DNA of 64,000 nt from Cotesia glomerata (GCF_020080835.1 NC_058158.1:14785882-14849881); one strand, 5' to 3'. Numbered from the stretch's first letter, positions 33,419 to 44,418 are shown. Numbers and translations: made by a program. Notes: a model not told the origin generated them from the letters alone.

Positions 33419-33704
33419 TTATGTTATTGTAAAGTGACAAATTCTCTGAAAATTACTGTTAGATTCGAAGTGTTCAATTCTCTAACTTTGTTCTTTTATC
33501 AGCTGTTTTTAATTAAATAATTTATTGAGTTCGTTAGTTGAATCAGATAAAAATAAATATAAATTTTTATATTAGATTTATATTCTAGTTTATGTACTTA
33601 TGTAATTTTGCTATTATTACTGTATTTGTAAATCATATTGTATTTAAAATTGCCATTTGGCTTGTGCCTTGGCATTAATAAATTATCAATCAATCAATCA
33701 ATCT
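33419..33704 (+). other. 3' UTR of CR1-like LINE with (AATC)n end
   Basis: A+T-rich non-coding 3' region ending in CATTAATAAA and about four AATC units (33685-33704), the probable priming repeat. Confidence 0.75.
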
Positions 33705-34480
33705 CTCTTATAGAAAGCAAGCCAGTTCCCTGATAGCCACACTTACTATAAAAATACTTGTAGTATAGGAAGTTTAGTCAAAGTTAACGTTAACTTTACT
33801 CCAAGACTTGTACAGTAAAGCTTATATACAATTTGTGTTGAAATTGTATAGTAACTTAACGTCGGAAGATTTTTTAATGAAAAATTACTGTAACTTTAAC
33901 TGTAAAATTTATAGAAAAATTAATGTTACTTCAAGTTATATTTATTTGGACCTTCAAGTTGATTAGAAAACCATGATTTAAAAAAGTTTTTTGCAAGTTA
34001 ATTGTCAATCACTTCTTATAAAAAATTAATGAAAAATAATTGGACGATAAATAAAAATTTTAATGCTTTGTAAATAATTTCATAAAAGGTTTCAGAGTAT
34101 TTTTATACTTAAGAAAATTAAACATCATATAATTTCAGATATTTATTTTTATTAATAAATTATTAAAACATTTTTTAACATTTTTAAAGCTAAAAATGAA
34201 AATTAATCTAGCTGACATTTGATAATTTTAAGAATTTTTTTTAACAAGTAAATTATGGTAAAAAATAATTAGAAACATGAATTGACATGTAGAAATTTAC
34301 AAAAATTAATAATGCAATTTTTTATAAATAATTTTTTGGAACAAATTTATTTGTTAAAAAAAATTAAAAAATAGTCAAGTGACTTCTTATTTTAATGTCA
34401 TAGCTAAAAACAAAAAACTTTTAAATTTCACTAACTCACACACGTTATATTCATAACTGCAAATACAATTTTACATTTTA
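33705..34480. other. AT-rich stretch; possible end of an outer TIR element
   Basis: CCCTGATAGCCA at 33732 has a near-complement TAGCTATCAGGG at 35656-35667, and AAAGTTAACGTTAACTTT-type words lie beside both. They may be the ends of one roughly 1.9-kb composite element. Otherwise no features. Confidence 0.35.
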
Positions 34481-34980
34481 TCTATACATTATATATATAA
34501 AAATAAATTGCTGTGCGTTAGTCTCGCTAAAACTCAAAAACGGCTGGACCGATTTTCAAAATTTTTTTTTCCTTTTGTTCGCTATAGTTCAGAGATGGTT
34601 TAGAAAAATAAAAATTTTTGAAGAACCCGAAAGTTCAGCTAAAAAAACAAAAACAAATGAATTGCTGTGTGTTCATCTCACTAAAACTTAAAGACGGCTA
34701 GACCGATTTTCAAAATTGTTTTTTTGTTTTGTTCGCTACAGTTCAGAGATGATTCAATAAAAAATTTTTTTTCGAAAACTCGACAGTTCAGCTAAAAAAA
34801 TTATTATCATTAATCATCATCAAATAATAAAAAAATATAAAAATAAATTGCTGTGCGTTAGTCTCGCTAAAGCTCAAAAACGGGTGGACCGATTTCAAAA
34901 ATTTTCTTTTTGTTATGTTCGCTATAGTTCAGGGATGTTTTCAAAAGAATAAAATTTTTGGATGTTTTCAAAAAAATAAA
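34481..34980 (+). mobile_element. Helitron-like 5' region with three tandem units
   Basis: TCTATACATTATATATATAA preceded by A fits a Helitron 5' terminus. The unit ATTGCTGTGCGTTAGTCTCG followed by AACGGCTGGACCGATTTTCA occurs at 34507, 34661 and 34847 (spacings about 155 and 186 bp). The unit matches what I remember of arthropod Helitron 5' sequence. No CTRR 3' end with hairpin found. Confidence 0.5.
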
Positions 34981-34983
34981 ATT

Positions 34984-35042
34984 AGAGAGCTTGCCTCGTA
35001 ACCAATCTACCCGGGTTCGACTCCCCGGTCGAACTATAAAAT
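34984..35042 (+). ncRNA. tRNA 3'-half-like sequence
   Basis: GAGCTTGCCTCGTAACCAAT followed by CCGGGTTCGACTCCCCGG, which forms a T arm with a good B box. No D arm or acceptor pairing, so a relic or the head or tail of a SINE. Confidence 0.4.
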
Positions 35043-35065
35043 ATTGTTTTTATTGTTATGTACGT

Positions 35066-35425
35066 CCCCCACGGAAAAAGTATATATTTTAATTTTAGTA
35101 TATATTCTGGAATATATTCTGAAATATATACTAGAATATATCCGAGAATATATTCTAAATATATTCCGGATATAGCCCGTTTTGCCCAAGGAATATATTT
35201 CAAAAGTATATAATATATTCAGTATATATACGATGGATCAAACCATAGATCTGACGACAGACCAGACTATAGACCAGAGAAAAATTTGGAGTAAAACGGA
35301 ATACAAGTGAGTGCATGCCCATATATTCCGGAATATATTCCTTGGGCAAAACGGGTTATATTCGGAATATATTCTCGGATATATTCTGGAATATATTTCA
35401 GAATATATACTTTTTCCGTGCGGGG
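35066..35425. mobile_element. Palindromic MITE with GGAATATATTCC words
   Basis: Ends CCCCCACGGAAAAAGTATAT and ATATACTTTTTCCGTGCGGGG-type complement. About 120-bp arms carry GGAATATATTC words and a GCCCGTTTTGCCCAAGG / CCTTGGGCAAAACGGG pair. Central unique part 35215-35310. 360 bp, non-coding. Confidence 0.85.
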
Positions 35426-35714
35426 TAGTAAAAAATTTTTACTGTGCTTCGTTTTTTTACCGATAAATTACCTACCGATGTAAAAAAGAAACAAATTCTG
35501 ATAATCTGCCATATCAATAAGTGTTTTGTTCAACTTCACTAAAAGTTCATATTAAGACTTGTACTACAAGATATTGAGAAAAGTTAAAGTGAATTTCCGG
35601 CACTAGATTGTGCATAAGTTGGATTGCATTTTAACGTTAACTTTTACGATTGGATAGCTATCAGGGTTATTTTCGTTTCTTCTTTTTAAATAAAATAAAA
35701 TTTTATTACAATTT
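35426..35714. other. AT-rich stretch, right end of the possible outer TIR element
   Basis: Holds AAAGTTAAAGTGAATT words and TAGCTATCAGGG at 35656. No gene. Confidence 0.35.
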
Positions 35715-35788
35715 CTTCACTAATTAATCGAAAGGAACTTCGTTCCATCCGGGTGTCCCTTGACACCTCTCAAGTTTTTTTTATTTAG

Positions 35789-36467
35789 AAATGAATTTCA
35801 TCTTACTAAATCAGAAATAGCTGGATTACGAGAACTTAGTTTATTTATCATAATGTTCTATTTAAAAGCTTGGTATACTGCGCCGTGCGCTATAGCAGCA
35901 CCTAATAATGATTTAACTTTAATTTAAGAATTAATTTCATATAAAAAATTTAATAATACTATTTCACGGGCATGCTCAGAAAAATTAGCCGATCACTCAT
36001 GGTATTTAAATAACGAGTTGTCTGTTTTATCTCTCTTTGACGAAACTGTTTCAGTTGAAACAAAAAGAAGAATAGTTCATGCTTTAAAAAACTGTGAAAC
36101 CAATGAAACTACAACGAGTCGTTTTATAATCGATAAGAAAAATTTAGAGTCATTATTAAATAAAGATCTTAGTCAATTTGTATCTATGAGATCGATAAAT
36201 CTGTTTAAATCGTTCAATTTGTCATATGATTTCATTGATGAGGATGTAACTTTGTGGCCTCAGAATCTAAATTACAAAAGAAACTTGGAGTATTTTGAGA
36301 AACTTCAAGTTGTAAATGATGTAGCAGAACGCGGCGTGGGATTGATAGAGCAGTATAATCGATGCTTAACGAAAAATGAAGAACAGCTTCAGTATTTATT
36401 GCAAGTAGTGACAGAACACAGAAAACGATATCCTAATTGCAATAAAAATAATTTTATAAAACTGTAA
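35789..36467 (+). pseudogene. Decayed 3' exon of an unidentified, probably mobile-element-borne gene
   Basis: A frame can be followed from FRNEFHLTKSEIAGLRELSL (35790) through WYTAPCAIAAPNND, one stop near 35924, then ISRACSEKLADHSWYLNNEL into a 149-codon open stretch (36018-36467) ending VVTEHRKRYPNCNKNNF-IKL. The segment VVNDVAERGVGLIEQYNRCL followed by TKNEEQLQYLLQ resembles proteins I recall as scattered, multi-copy and unnamed in arthropod genomes; no function known to me. A T-rich tract ending in TTTATTTAG just before 35789 looks like a splice acceptor, so this may be the last exon. Confidence 0.45.
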
Positions 36468-36699
36468 TATTTTCAAGTTAGAAAAAATTTTATGAATTGT
36501 TGTTAAATATTGTTTTTTGTTATAAAGAATTGATTGTTTAATAGAATTTATTAGTATTTGGTAGAAAATAAAATAAATTTGTTATAAAAGAGACCCAAAA
36601 ATCATTTGTTTGATAATTTTAACCTTTATATTTATGTATTTGTACTTTTTGTGAGTTACGTATGGAGTAAATAAGCAAAAAAAAAAATGAAAATCTCAA
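36468..36699. other. 3' flank of the gene remnant
   Basis: A+T-rich, contains AATAAA (36567) that could have been its polyadenylation signal. Nothing else seen. Confidence 0.4.
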
Positions 36700-37115
36700 A
36701 TTAATAGAATTCAATTGATTTTACAAAAAAAAAAAACAATATCAATATAAAGTATGATTTTTTTTTGCAATTTTATTGGAAAATATTTGAAATTTTTGAT
36801 TGGTGTTATTTTTGATTGCAAATATTTTTGAAACGGTTGATCTGAGGAACTTTGACCTTCAAACGTTTTTTTGTAGAGCGTGAAATTTTCTATAAGACCT
36901 CTCTCTGGGATATTGCATAAACAAGCCATTCCGAAGTAATTAAAATTCAAAAATAAAAAAGAAGTTTTCTCGTGTTATTTAAATAGAAAAATTACAAATG
37001 AATTGAGGCAAACCTTAATATTAATATTAAGGGCTCTAATAGGTGCCAAAGTTTTTGTTTTTAAATGTACTTTCAACTTTTCAACACCATTAAAAAAAAA
37101 AAATTTTTTTTTTTT
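36700..37115 (-). repeat. GGGCCAAAAAAA-end family, reverse copy
   Basis: Reverse-orientation words shared with 28325-28860 and 44550-44930, including AGACCTCTCTCTGGGAT, CCTTAATATTAATATTAAGG and an A-rich end near 37095. Confidence 0.5.
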
Positions 37116-37129
37116 TTTTTGAAACACCA

Positions 37130-37643
37130 TAATATATATATCGAAAATATATGAAAAGTTGATGTGGGTACTTAAATGGAAGGTCTCGATGAGTGTAATG
37201 TCTGGGTGAATTTATATCTTTAAAAATGTTAATAGTTTACAAGATACAAAGTTATTTCTTAATTATTGATATTTTTAAAGATGAAAGCTCATCCTGATGT
37301 CACACTCATCAAGAGCTTTCATTTGAGTACACACATGCATTTTTGTTATATTTTTAATATATACATATATATAATATATATAAATTTATGAAATATATCA
37401 AAAATTGATGTGGGTATTCAAATAAAAGGTCTCGATAAGTGTAATGTTGGGGTGAGCTTATATCTTCAAAAATGTCAATAGTTGACAAGATAGCAATGTC
37501 AGTTCTTAATTATCAACATTTTTTAATATATAAGTTCATCCTGATGTCACACTCACCAAGAGCTTTCAATTGAGTACCCACATGCATTTTGATATATTTT
37601 TCATATATACATATATAAATAAAATATATATAAATATATAAAA
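37130..37643. repeat. Palindromic AT-end repeat with GATGTGGGTA units, left part
   Basis: AAAGTTGATGTGGGTACTTA with GGTCTCGATGAGTGTAATGT occurs at 37155 and 37395. Inverse copies (CACACTCATCAAGAGCTTTC) occur at 37300 and 37545, so each pair folds on itself. Related copies lie at 37855-37990, 40120-40280 and around the solo LTR. Confidence 0.8.
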
Positions 37644-37848
37644 CTAGCAGTTCACCCCGGCTTTGCACGAGTATATAACAAAAATTTCAAAATTAATTAT
37701 AATACAATATAGCCTATGTCGACCGGGGATAGTGTAGCTTTCCAACAGTGAAAGAATTTTTCAACTCGGTTCAGTAGTTTCGGAGCCTATTTAATTCAAA
37801 CAAACAAACAAACAATCAAATCTTTCCTCTTTATAATATTAGTATAGA
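37644..37848 (-). mobile_element. Mini-Helitron C with exact A|T insertion
   Basis: Minus strand: 5' A|TCTATACTAATATTATAAA and 3' GCCGGGGTGAACTG then CTAG|T. GTTTGTTTGTTTGTTTG follows the 5' end, as in other arthropod Helitrons. It interrupts a GATGTGGGTA-type repeat. 205 bp, no coding capacity. Confidence 0.8.
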
Positions 37849-37990
37849 TATATGAAAAATTGATGTGGATACTCAAATGAAAGGTCTCGATGAGTGTAAG
37901 GTCGGGATGAGCTTAAATCTTTAAAAATGTCAATAGTTAACAAGATAAAAGGTCATTTCTTAATTATGTGTCTAGAAATGGAGCATTTTT
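37849..37990. repeat. GATGTGGGTA repeat, right part after Helitron C
   Basis: Resumes with TGAAAAATTGATGTGGATAC and GGTCTCGATGAGTGTAAGGT. Confidence 0.75.
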
Positions 37991-38499
37991 GAATGCAGCC
38001 TAAATACTTATCATGATAAATTGACTATCGATGAGAATGATATGAAAAGCCGCAAATTCAAGTCAAGACCTTTGCAATGACACTAAATTTCACTAAAAAA
38101 CCCGATTTTATCATGACTATTCTGAGACAAAATTTTTGTTATTCTCTTAATAATATAAATATACTTTTTTCAATACTCACTCTTATGTCAAACATTAGAA
38201 TGTTATTATATTCTGACTCTAAAATCGAAAAAGTTTAGATTTTATACTTCCTGTGAAGTTTTTATATGATTGCAATCATGGTGATTTTAACTATCTCCGA
38301 TGGTAAAAGTTACCATCTAGATAATAAACCGTATCATTATAATTGTGGGAATTAATATATCCTGATTGTACTAAATACAATCGCCGGATAGTTGCATTTA
38401 TCATCTTAACTTTGCAAAAGTTAATAACCATCCTGGATAGTAGAAGCTACAAAATAAGGATGGTTACCGTTAACATAAAATTCTCTCCGTGTGGTAATG
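37991..38499. repeat. GGTTACCATC/GATGGTAACC word block with CCGTGTG end
   Basis: Words GATGGTAAAAGTTACCATC and GGATGGTTACCGTTAAC, ending AATTCTCTCCGTGTGG (38481). Same word class as 39570-40000 and 50500-50765. Confidence 0.5.
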
Positions 38500-38631
38500 A
38501 GTAGCCTGCACCGATAAAATTGGTAGACTCTACCAAAAATAATCGGTATCTGCTACTGATTTTTTTCGGTAGCAGCTGCCGATTTTTTCGGGAGCCTCTA
38601 CCGAAAAAATCGGTATCTGCTACCGATTTTT
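38500..38631. repeat. CGGTAG/CTACCG word block, split by GT-core copy H
   Basis: Words TCGGTAGCAGCTGCCGATTT and CGGGAGCCTCTACCGAAAA. The same text resumes at 39483-39545, so copy H inserted into it, or arose there together with a duplication of the CGGTAGCAGCTGCCG unit. Confidence 0.6.
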
Positions 38632-39482
38632 AACTTCCTGCTAAGAAAATCGGGAAATTATTGTTTCCACCCCATTTACGAAAATCGAGTTTTGATAGTA
38701 TAATCTCGACCTTTCGAGGTCCTAGGAAGCTTCCCTGACTATTCCCGCGATGGTGTCTGTATGTCTGTATGTATGTGTGTGTGTGGATGTATGTAAACCT
38801 CTCATAACTTTTGAACGGCTTGAGCGATTTCATCACGGTTGGTGCCATTCGAAAGGGCTTGACTGAACTTAGATTTTGAACATACTTTGGAACGATTCGG
38901 ACCGGTGGATTTTGAGAAATCGCAAAAAATCTACAAAAAAAAATTTTTTTGAATGTGGTTTTTTTGGAATAACTTTTAAACAGCTTTACCAATCAATTCC
39001 AAAAACCAACCATCTCTTAACTTAAAAAAAACCACGTCGATCGCCGCAAGTTCGGTCAAAATTGGTTGATTCGTTCGTGAGTTATCGTTGACGAGAGAAA
39101 ACCGAAAAAAGTGTTTTTATGGAATTACTCTGAAATTTTCCGTTCTATCAATTCAAACTTGACGATTATTTATAAAGCTTTAAAAACTGCATTGAATGCC
39201 ACCAACCGCGTGAAAATCAGTTCATTCATTCAAAAGTTATTGCGATTTGAAAATTCAAAAAATAGTGTTTTATCAAAATTCCATTAAACTTTTGAGATCG
39301 AAGAGCTCAATCACATACCAAAAGCTATTTTTTGAGCTCGGAGAGCTCAAAATAACACACAAAATGTATTTATGAGCTCGAAGATCTCAAAAACGTCATA
39401 AGTGAAATTTCAAACGTTTAGGTATAGAATTGGGGGGAAGTTGCAGGGATGGCTTTCAGGGTCAACCGTTTTCCTAATTTTT
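38632..39482 (+). repeat. GT-core repeat family, copy H
   Basis: Head AACTTCCTGCTAAGAAAATC, GTCCTAGGAAGCTTCCCTGA, a short TATG/GT tract, modules 1-4, hairpins at 39295-39395, tail GGGGGGAAGTTGCAGGGATG to CAACCGTTTTCCTAATT. Part of the head between the two GGGAA words is lost. One hairpin here (39373) has mismatched arms. Confidence 0.85.
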
Positions 39483-39569
39483 TTTCGGTTGCAGCTGCCG
39501 ATTTTTTCGGGAGCCTCTACCGATTATTTTTTTCCGTGTGATATACCTCTGTGAAGAAAAACAAAGTTT

Positions 39570-40010
39570 TTTTCCTACACGGAGACAATTAAATGATAGG
39601 GGTTACCATAATAAATTTGTAGCTCCAATCATCTAGGATAATTAAAAAATTTTTCAATGCAAAGATGGTTAGTGTTATCATTTTTTTATGATAGCAGTTA
39701 CCATTTTTTATAGTAAAAGTTACAATCAGGATGATAATAGTCACTATCAGGATGGTTATAGTTACTATCAGAATGATAATATTGACTATCAAGAATAGTT
39801 ATTAATATTGTTGAATTCATAAGAAAATTGATCGAAAATTCAATAATTTTCAAGTACAGAAGAAAATTATAGGCACTTTTCCCATTCATCACGGGAATAG
39901 TTCTCATAATCACATAGAAATTTTTTCTATACTGCTATAGAAATAGTTACTGTGATAGTATTGGAATGACTCCTATAATAGTATAGAAACTTTTAATGTT
40001 TACTGTCACT
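39570..40010. repeat. GGTTACCATC word block with CACGGAGA end
   Basis: Starts CTACACGGAGACAATTAAAT, then many words such as GGATGATAATAGTCACTATC and GATAGTATTGGAATGACTCC. No gene. Confidence 0.5.
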
Positions 40011-40119
40011 GCAAAGGTCTAGAGTCTTGACGTGAATTTGTGTCTTTTGAAGGTTTAATATCATTTTCACCGATAGTCAATTTATTATGATAAGTATTTA
40101 GTCTGCATTCGAAAATGCT

Positions 40120-40285
40120 CTATCTCGAGATACATAATTAAGAAATGACCTTGTATCTTGTGAACCATTGACATTTTGAAAGATATAAGCTCATCCCGGT
40201 GTTACATTTATCAAGAACTTTCATTGGAGTACCCATATCAATTTTTCATATATTTATATATATTATATATATGTATATATTATAT
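40120..40285 (-). repeat. GATGTGGGTA repeat, reverse copy (LTR-empty paralogue)
   Basis: Reads AAAGATATAAGCTCATCCCG without an insert, which is the empty form of the solo-LTR site at 43221/44419. Confidence 0.75.
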
Positions 40286-43142
40286 ATATTATAACCAAAT
40301 TTTCAAGGGAGGTATACGGGGACTTAACTAAACTTAATTCTAAAAATAAAATCTGGGTTACACTTCGTTATCTTTCCGATTCTTGGTCTCTGGTCTCGAT
40401 AAAATTAGTGCGCCAGGTAATTTTTAATCACTGAAATTACCAAACCAGTGAACACGGATCTCAAAGAATTTTTATTTGCTAGGAATTCTCAAACTAGACA
40501 AACTTAAACTCAAACTTGAACAAAATCAGAACTCTAACTTAAACTTAAACGGAATCCGAACAAAAACAGTTTCACTGTAAAAAAATCACGCCAAGTCCAC
40601 GTTCATAAGACTATTAAGAAAAAAAAATTTGTTTTTTTCTTTACAAAAATATATAAAATAAAAAAATTAAAAAATCCAAGTAACCGATATGATTGTTTAT
40701 GATTTTCGGAAATTAAAAAAAATTTTGTTACAAATTTAAAAATTAAAAAAAAAGTTTGGAACGTATTTAGTGTGCGCGGTTGCAAAATTAAAAAAAATTG
40801 AAATACACAATGACGCACACCAAGTACGTTCCAAAATTTTTTTCTTAATTTTTAAATTTATAACAAAATTTTTTTTAATTTCCGAAAATCATAAACAATC
40901 ATATCGGTTACTTGGATTTTTTAATTTTTTTATTTTATATATTTTTGTAAAGAAAAAAACAAATTTTTTTTTCTTAATAGTCTTATGAACGTGGACTTGG
41001 CGTGATTTTTTTACAGTGAAACCAAACATTTGTTCGGATTTTAGTATTTTTTGTAATTATAATAAAAATTTACAATTGGTACCAACTTAATTAAATCTCG
41101 CGTTGGTTGCATTTTTTATAGCAAACTATCCCCTTGAAACTACAGTTTATGTAAAAATAATTCTAGCGCACCCTAGCGGGTGTAGATGCAAGCTGTGAAA
41201 TATCTATTTTTAACTGTAGTTTCCCATCTAATAAAGGATTACTATGCATTCTTGAATTATTTAGTCTGTGGCAGATCACTTTGCCCATCGAAAAAAAAGT
41301 CAGGATCGAAATTTTTGCGTTGCTATAGTTTGTGCTGATTAAATTTAATAATTTCAAGTAGATTAATTGTTATAAGTGAATATAATTAATTAATAACAGT
41401 CAAATAAAGTATGAATTACTGTTATAATATACAATTTAGAAAAAAAAAATACCGTAGAATTAAATAAAATTTTGCAACCTCAAAATACCGTTCTGCTTAC
41501 AGTAAACACAGTCGGTAGTCTGGCGCTCCGTTTACAGCAGATTTGAACGGAACTTGGCGCCAGATTCTACCGAATCTGTGGATTAGATAATTTTTATTCG
41601 CTAGAAGTTATCAAAACTAGCCAAAACGTAAACTTAATCGAGAATACCGAAAACTAAACAAAATAAAAACCAAAGAACCAGAAACTGGAAAGACAACGGA
41701 ATACCTCGGGGTCGTTCAGTGTGCTGATTTGTGGAGAGAGGGGGTGGTTCGTGTAGAGAGGATCCATAATTGTAATAATTCTATCCGCAACACCAAAAGT
41801 TTATGCTTAAAACAAAATCATTATTTATTCAATAAACCGTAAACTTATTTAACAAACTTGATCTCAAATCACTATTAAATTACTAGAACGATACAGCTAA
41901 CAATAATCAACGCTATAGTCAAGTTACAGACTCTTAATTTCATAAAATAAAACAAATAAATAAATAAATCTTAATGAATCGAATAACAATCTCAACTAAA
42001 CCTGTCAACAAAACTCTAAATTCTTTATAATACAAAATTTATTATAAACCAGACTATCTAATATTTCAAGACCAAAACTCAATTATTAACGCTCAAATTA
42101 CAATAAATAAAATAATCTCATACCTGATATAAACAATGTCGATGCTGAGTAACTTTTTATAATAATTTAAATAAACTTCATAACTGTATTCATTTCTGTA
42201 GCTTAAAATAAAACGCAAAAGACTAAAATCTTAACCTGTAGCTGCAACGGTATGCACGTCCGATCACCTGAAGGGATCAGAGGCAACTCTACAACACGAC
42301 TGTTCTCTACGAAGTCTGAAACTCAACTCTTCTTAACGAAATCTAAAACTCGACTGTTATTAACGAAATCTCAAACTCAACTGACTTGAACGTGGCTCAC
42401 TCACAAACTAAAATTCCTTTATGCAATTAATCCCCATAAATATTTTAATTCCTTAATCAAACAACTAAAGCTCTGAGAACGGATATTCTTTTGGTGGATG
42501 CTCTCCAGGAACTGACTACGGCTGGGATCTAAACCAAAACATAACTCAAAACAAAATCAAAATAGCAAAAACGTAACTTAAACCTTAACGAAAACTTAAC
42601 GTTAAATGTAACTTAAACTGATCCCATATGCTTTCGTCATGTTCCTCTACATCGGAGCGATGGCGTCTCAGCCAGACCTAGGCATTCCACCTGGAAGTCT
42701 CAAAGGGTTAGACTAGCGTCTAACATCAAATGAAACCGGGTGACTTATAGTCCCACTCCACGGTAACGCTGACTTACCCACGTACTCTGCAGCCTCAAAA
42801 CCCAAAACTTAAAATTCAAACTTAAAACTCAAAATAACTCAATAAAACCCTTAAATGACTCGACCTCAATATTTTCCAAAACTTGACTCTAAAACTGACT
42901 CTAATCACAAAAATCTCAAAACCTCAACGGTAACTTCAACTCTCTATATTCACTTCAAAACTGTAGCTCATCGTTACTCGGCATCTACGCTCAGACTTTC
43001 TTTACTAAACTATAATCTTTAATCCTCACGAATATTTTCTATAAAATTTTTGGCCTTGAAATATCAACTTAGAATCACAAAAATCCGTTGGCGCTAGTGA
43101 CGTTAATTTTAAATAGACCCCGGTCGATAAAATAACGTCACA
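40286..43142 (-). mobile_element. Degenerate reverse-oriented LTR-related element, split by a foldback element
   Basis: 41691-41775, read on the minus strand, matches the solo LTR at 44150-44235: both have CCCTCTCTCCA and CCGAGGTATTCCGTT in the same order. The right edge reads TAACGTCACA, comparable with an LTR start TGTGACGTTA on the minus strand. The left edge is unclear. It contains many AAACTTAAACTC words and direct repeats on both sides of the foldback insertion. No gag or pol frame found, so it is probably an old LTR or LTR plus leader. Confidence 0.4.
40553..41582 (-). mobile_element. Foldback element copy 2
   Basis: Inverse orientation to 8200-9832. Long hairpin arms 40554-40776 and 40814-41039, body 41040-41490, and the GGCGCC hairpin end (41505-41575) finishing CCGAATCTGTGG. 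It lacks the MITE present in copy 1. The loop is shorter than in copy 1 and lies in the opposite orientation relative to the body. Confidence 0.8.
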
Positions 43143-43224
43143 ATATGTATATATGAAAAATGCATCAATAATTAAGAAATTACCTTGTATTTTGAGAACT
43201 ATTGACATTTTTAAAGATATAAGC
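43143..43224 (-). repeat. GATGTGGGTA repeat, left of solo LTR
   Basis: AATTAAGAAATTACCTTGTA to AAAGATATAAGC; continues after the LTR at 44419. Confidence 0.7.
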
Positions 43225-44418
43225 TGTAACGTTACATTTTTATGTAGCGTTACAGTAGTAGTATATTTGTGTTATATCGTGAGTTTTATTGTGTGAGTAC
43301 GGTAATTTCGGAATATTGGGAACTATCGTGAGAGTGTGCTTGTGAGATAGTTGTCTCGAGGATATCGAGCTGCACTGCGGAAAAGTGACCGATGTAACGT
43401 GTCTCCCGGTCAGTTACCGATGACTGAACTTAGGTTCAGCCTCTTGGAGCGAGGTGATTATCGCGGAGGAGCGACTGAAATGTCGTCGCCCCGAAGTACG
43501 GGAGTTTGGCAGGCTCATGCGGTAGCTTGCGGTTGACAGGCCTCGATTGCTGGATGCTCGAGGGTAGTCGCGAGTACTGTCAAGGCTCCCAGGGGAGCGG
43601 AATCGCTGGTAGGTCTGGGACACTAGTTGTGTGAGTGGGAATGAGTGTGGAGTTTGTATGTCTGGGAGTAGCGTGAAAGTGAGTTGAGCGCATGTAGCTA
43701 ATGGTATGAATGTAGTAGGGGTACGGTGAGAGGCAGTCTGGCTGGAGTAGCGAAAGAGTAAGGTTTGGTTTTGTGTGGAAGTCCAGCTTGGGACCAGATT
43801 AAAGAAGGGTCTGGCTTTGGGTCCTCGTGGAGGACGGACGTGCCGTCGCTGCTAGGCAGCGTTAGTGATATACCGTGAAGGGAGTCAGTTACGAGCTCTC
43901 GTAGAGTGAGCATCGTGTTTGAGAGTCGAGTTGGTCTCTCGTATCGTAGCTGGCGTGCCTCACGCTTGCTATTTTCGTAGACAATGGCCTGAGCTATAGT
44001 CTTTGTTTCGTGTTCGTTTGGGACTGCTTCCGCGATATATTTTAATATCGATTTATTTTATTTTATCGGTTAATAAAGTTGGGTGTTAGTTCGAAGTACC
44101 GATTATGGTACTAGGTATCGTTTAGTCCCGTTTTGTAAAGAAATTGCTTCCTCTGAGAGACCGAATCACGACCCTCTCTCCATAACCTGCATAACTGAGC
44201 GACACCGAGGTATTCCGTTACCGTCGAGGCTGCTCTTGGTCTTCTGGGAACATAAAAATTAAGTTATCGTATCCCGGTTGCCGATACCGGTGAAACAAAA
44301 GTCGGCTGGCGCCTGTCGGGGTTCCTGGGGATCGAGAGGTGGCTGAGATGGACGAAGTGTAACGTAGTGAATTATGAGTTACCGTGAAAATTTACCGCGT
44401 GAGAAAATCTACGTTACA
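43225..44418 (+). mobile_element. Solo LTR, 1194 bp, with 4-bp target duplication
   Basis: Begins TGTAACGT and ends ACGTTACA, inverse complements with TG...CA termini. AAGC flanks both sides (43221-43224 and 44419-44422), and an uninterrupted paralogue at about 40190 confirms the site. A polyadenylation-type AATAAA lies at 44072-44077. G+C is higher than in neighbours. No internal region or second LTR follows, so LTR-LTR recombination has removed the body. A 4-bp duplication is typical of Ty3/Gypsy-type elements; copia and BEL usually make 5 bp. Frames inside are short and not conserved-looking. Confidence 0.88.

Larger units (their letters stand above)
29001..33704 (+). mobile_element. CR1-like non-LTR retrotransposon, nearly complete
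   Basis: From a GC-richer 5' leader (from at least 29140, perhaps from the gap edge) through ORF1 (zinc finger) and ORF2 (endonuclease, reverse transcriptase) to a 3' UTR that ends TTGGCATTAATAAATTATCA followed by a short (AATC)n repeat. Short 3' tandem repeats in place of poly(A) suit CR1 and related LINEs. Only two internal stop codons and no frameshift are seen over 4.1 kb of coding sequence, so this is a relatively young copy. The exact 5' end is uncertain because of the gap. Confidence 0.8.

Noticed and set aside
36018..36467. Intact host gene
   Set aside because: The upstream exon sequence contains a stop, no start context is seen, and the protein type recalls multi-copy mobile sequences.
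43351..43913. Short frames inside the solo LTR as a gene
   Set aside because: They lie within an LTR with defined ends and target duplication, carry no domain, and overlap on both strands.
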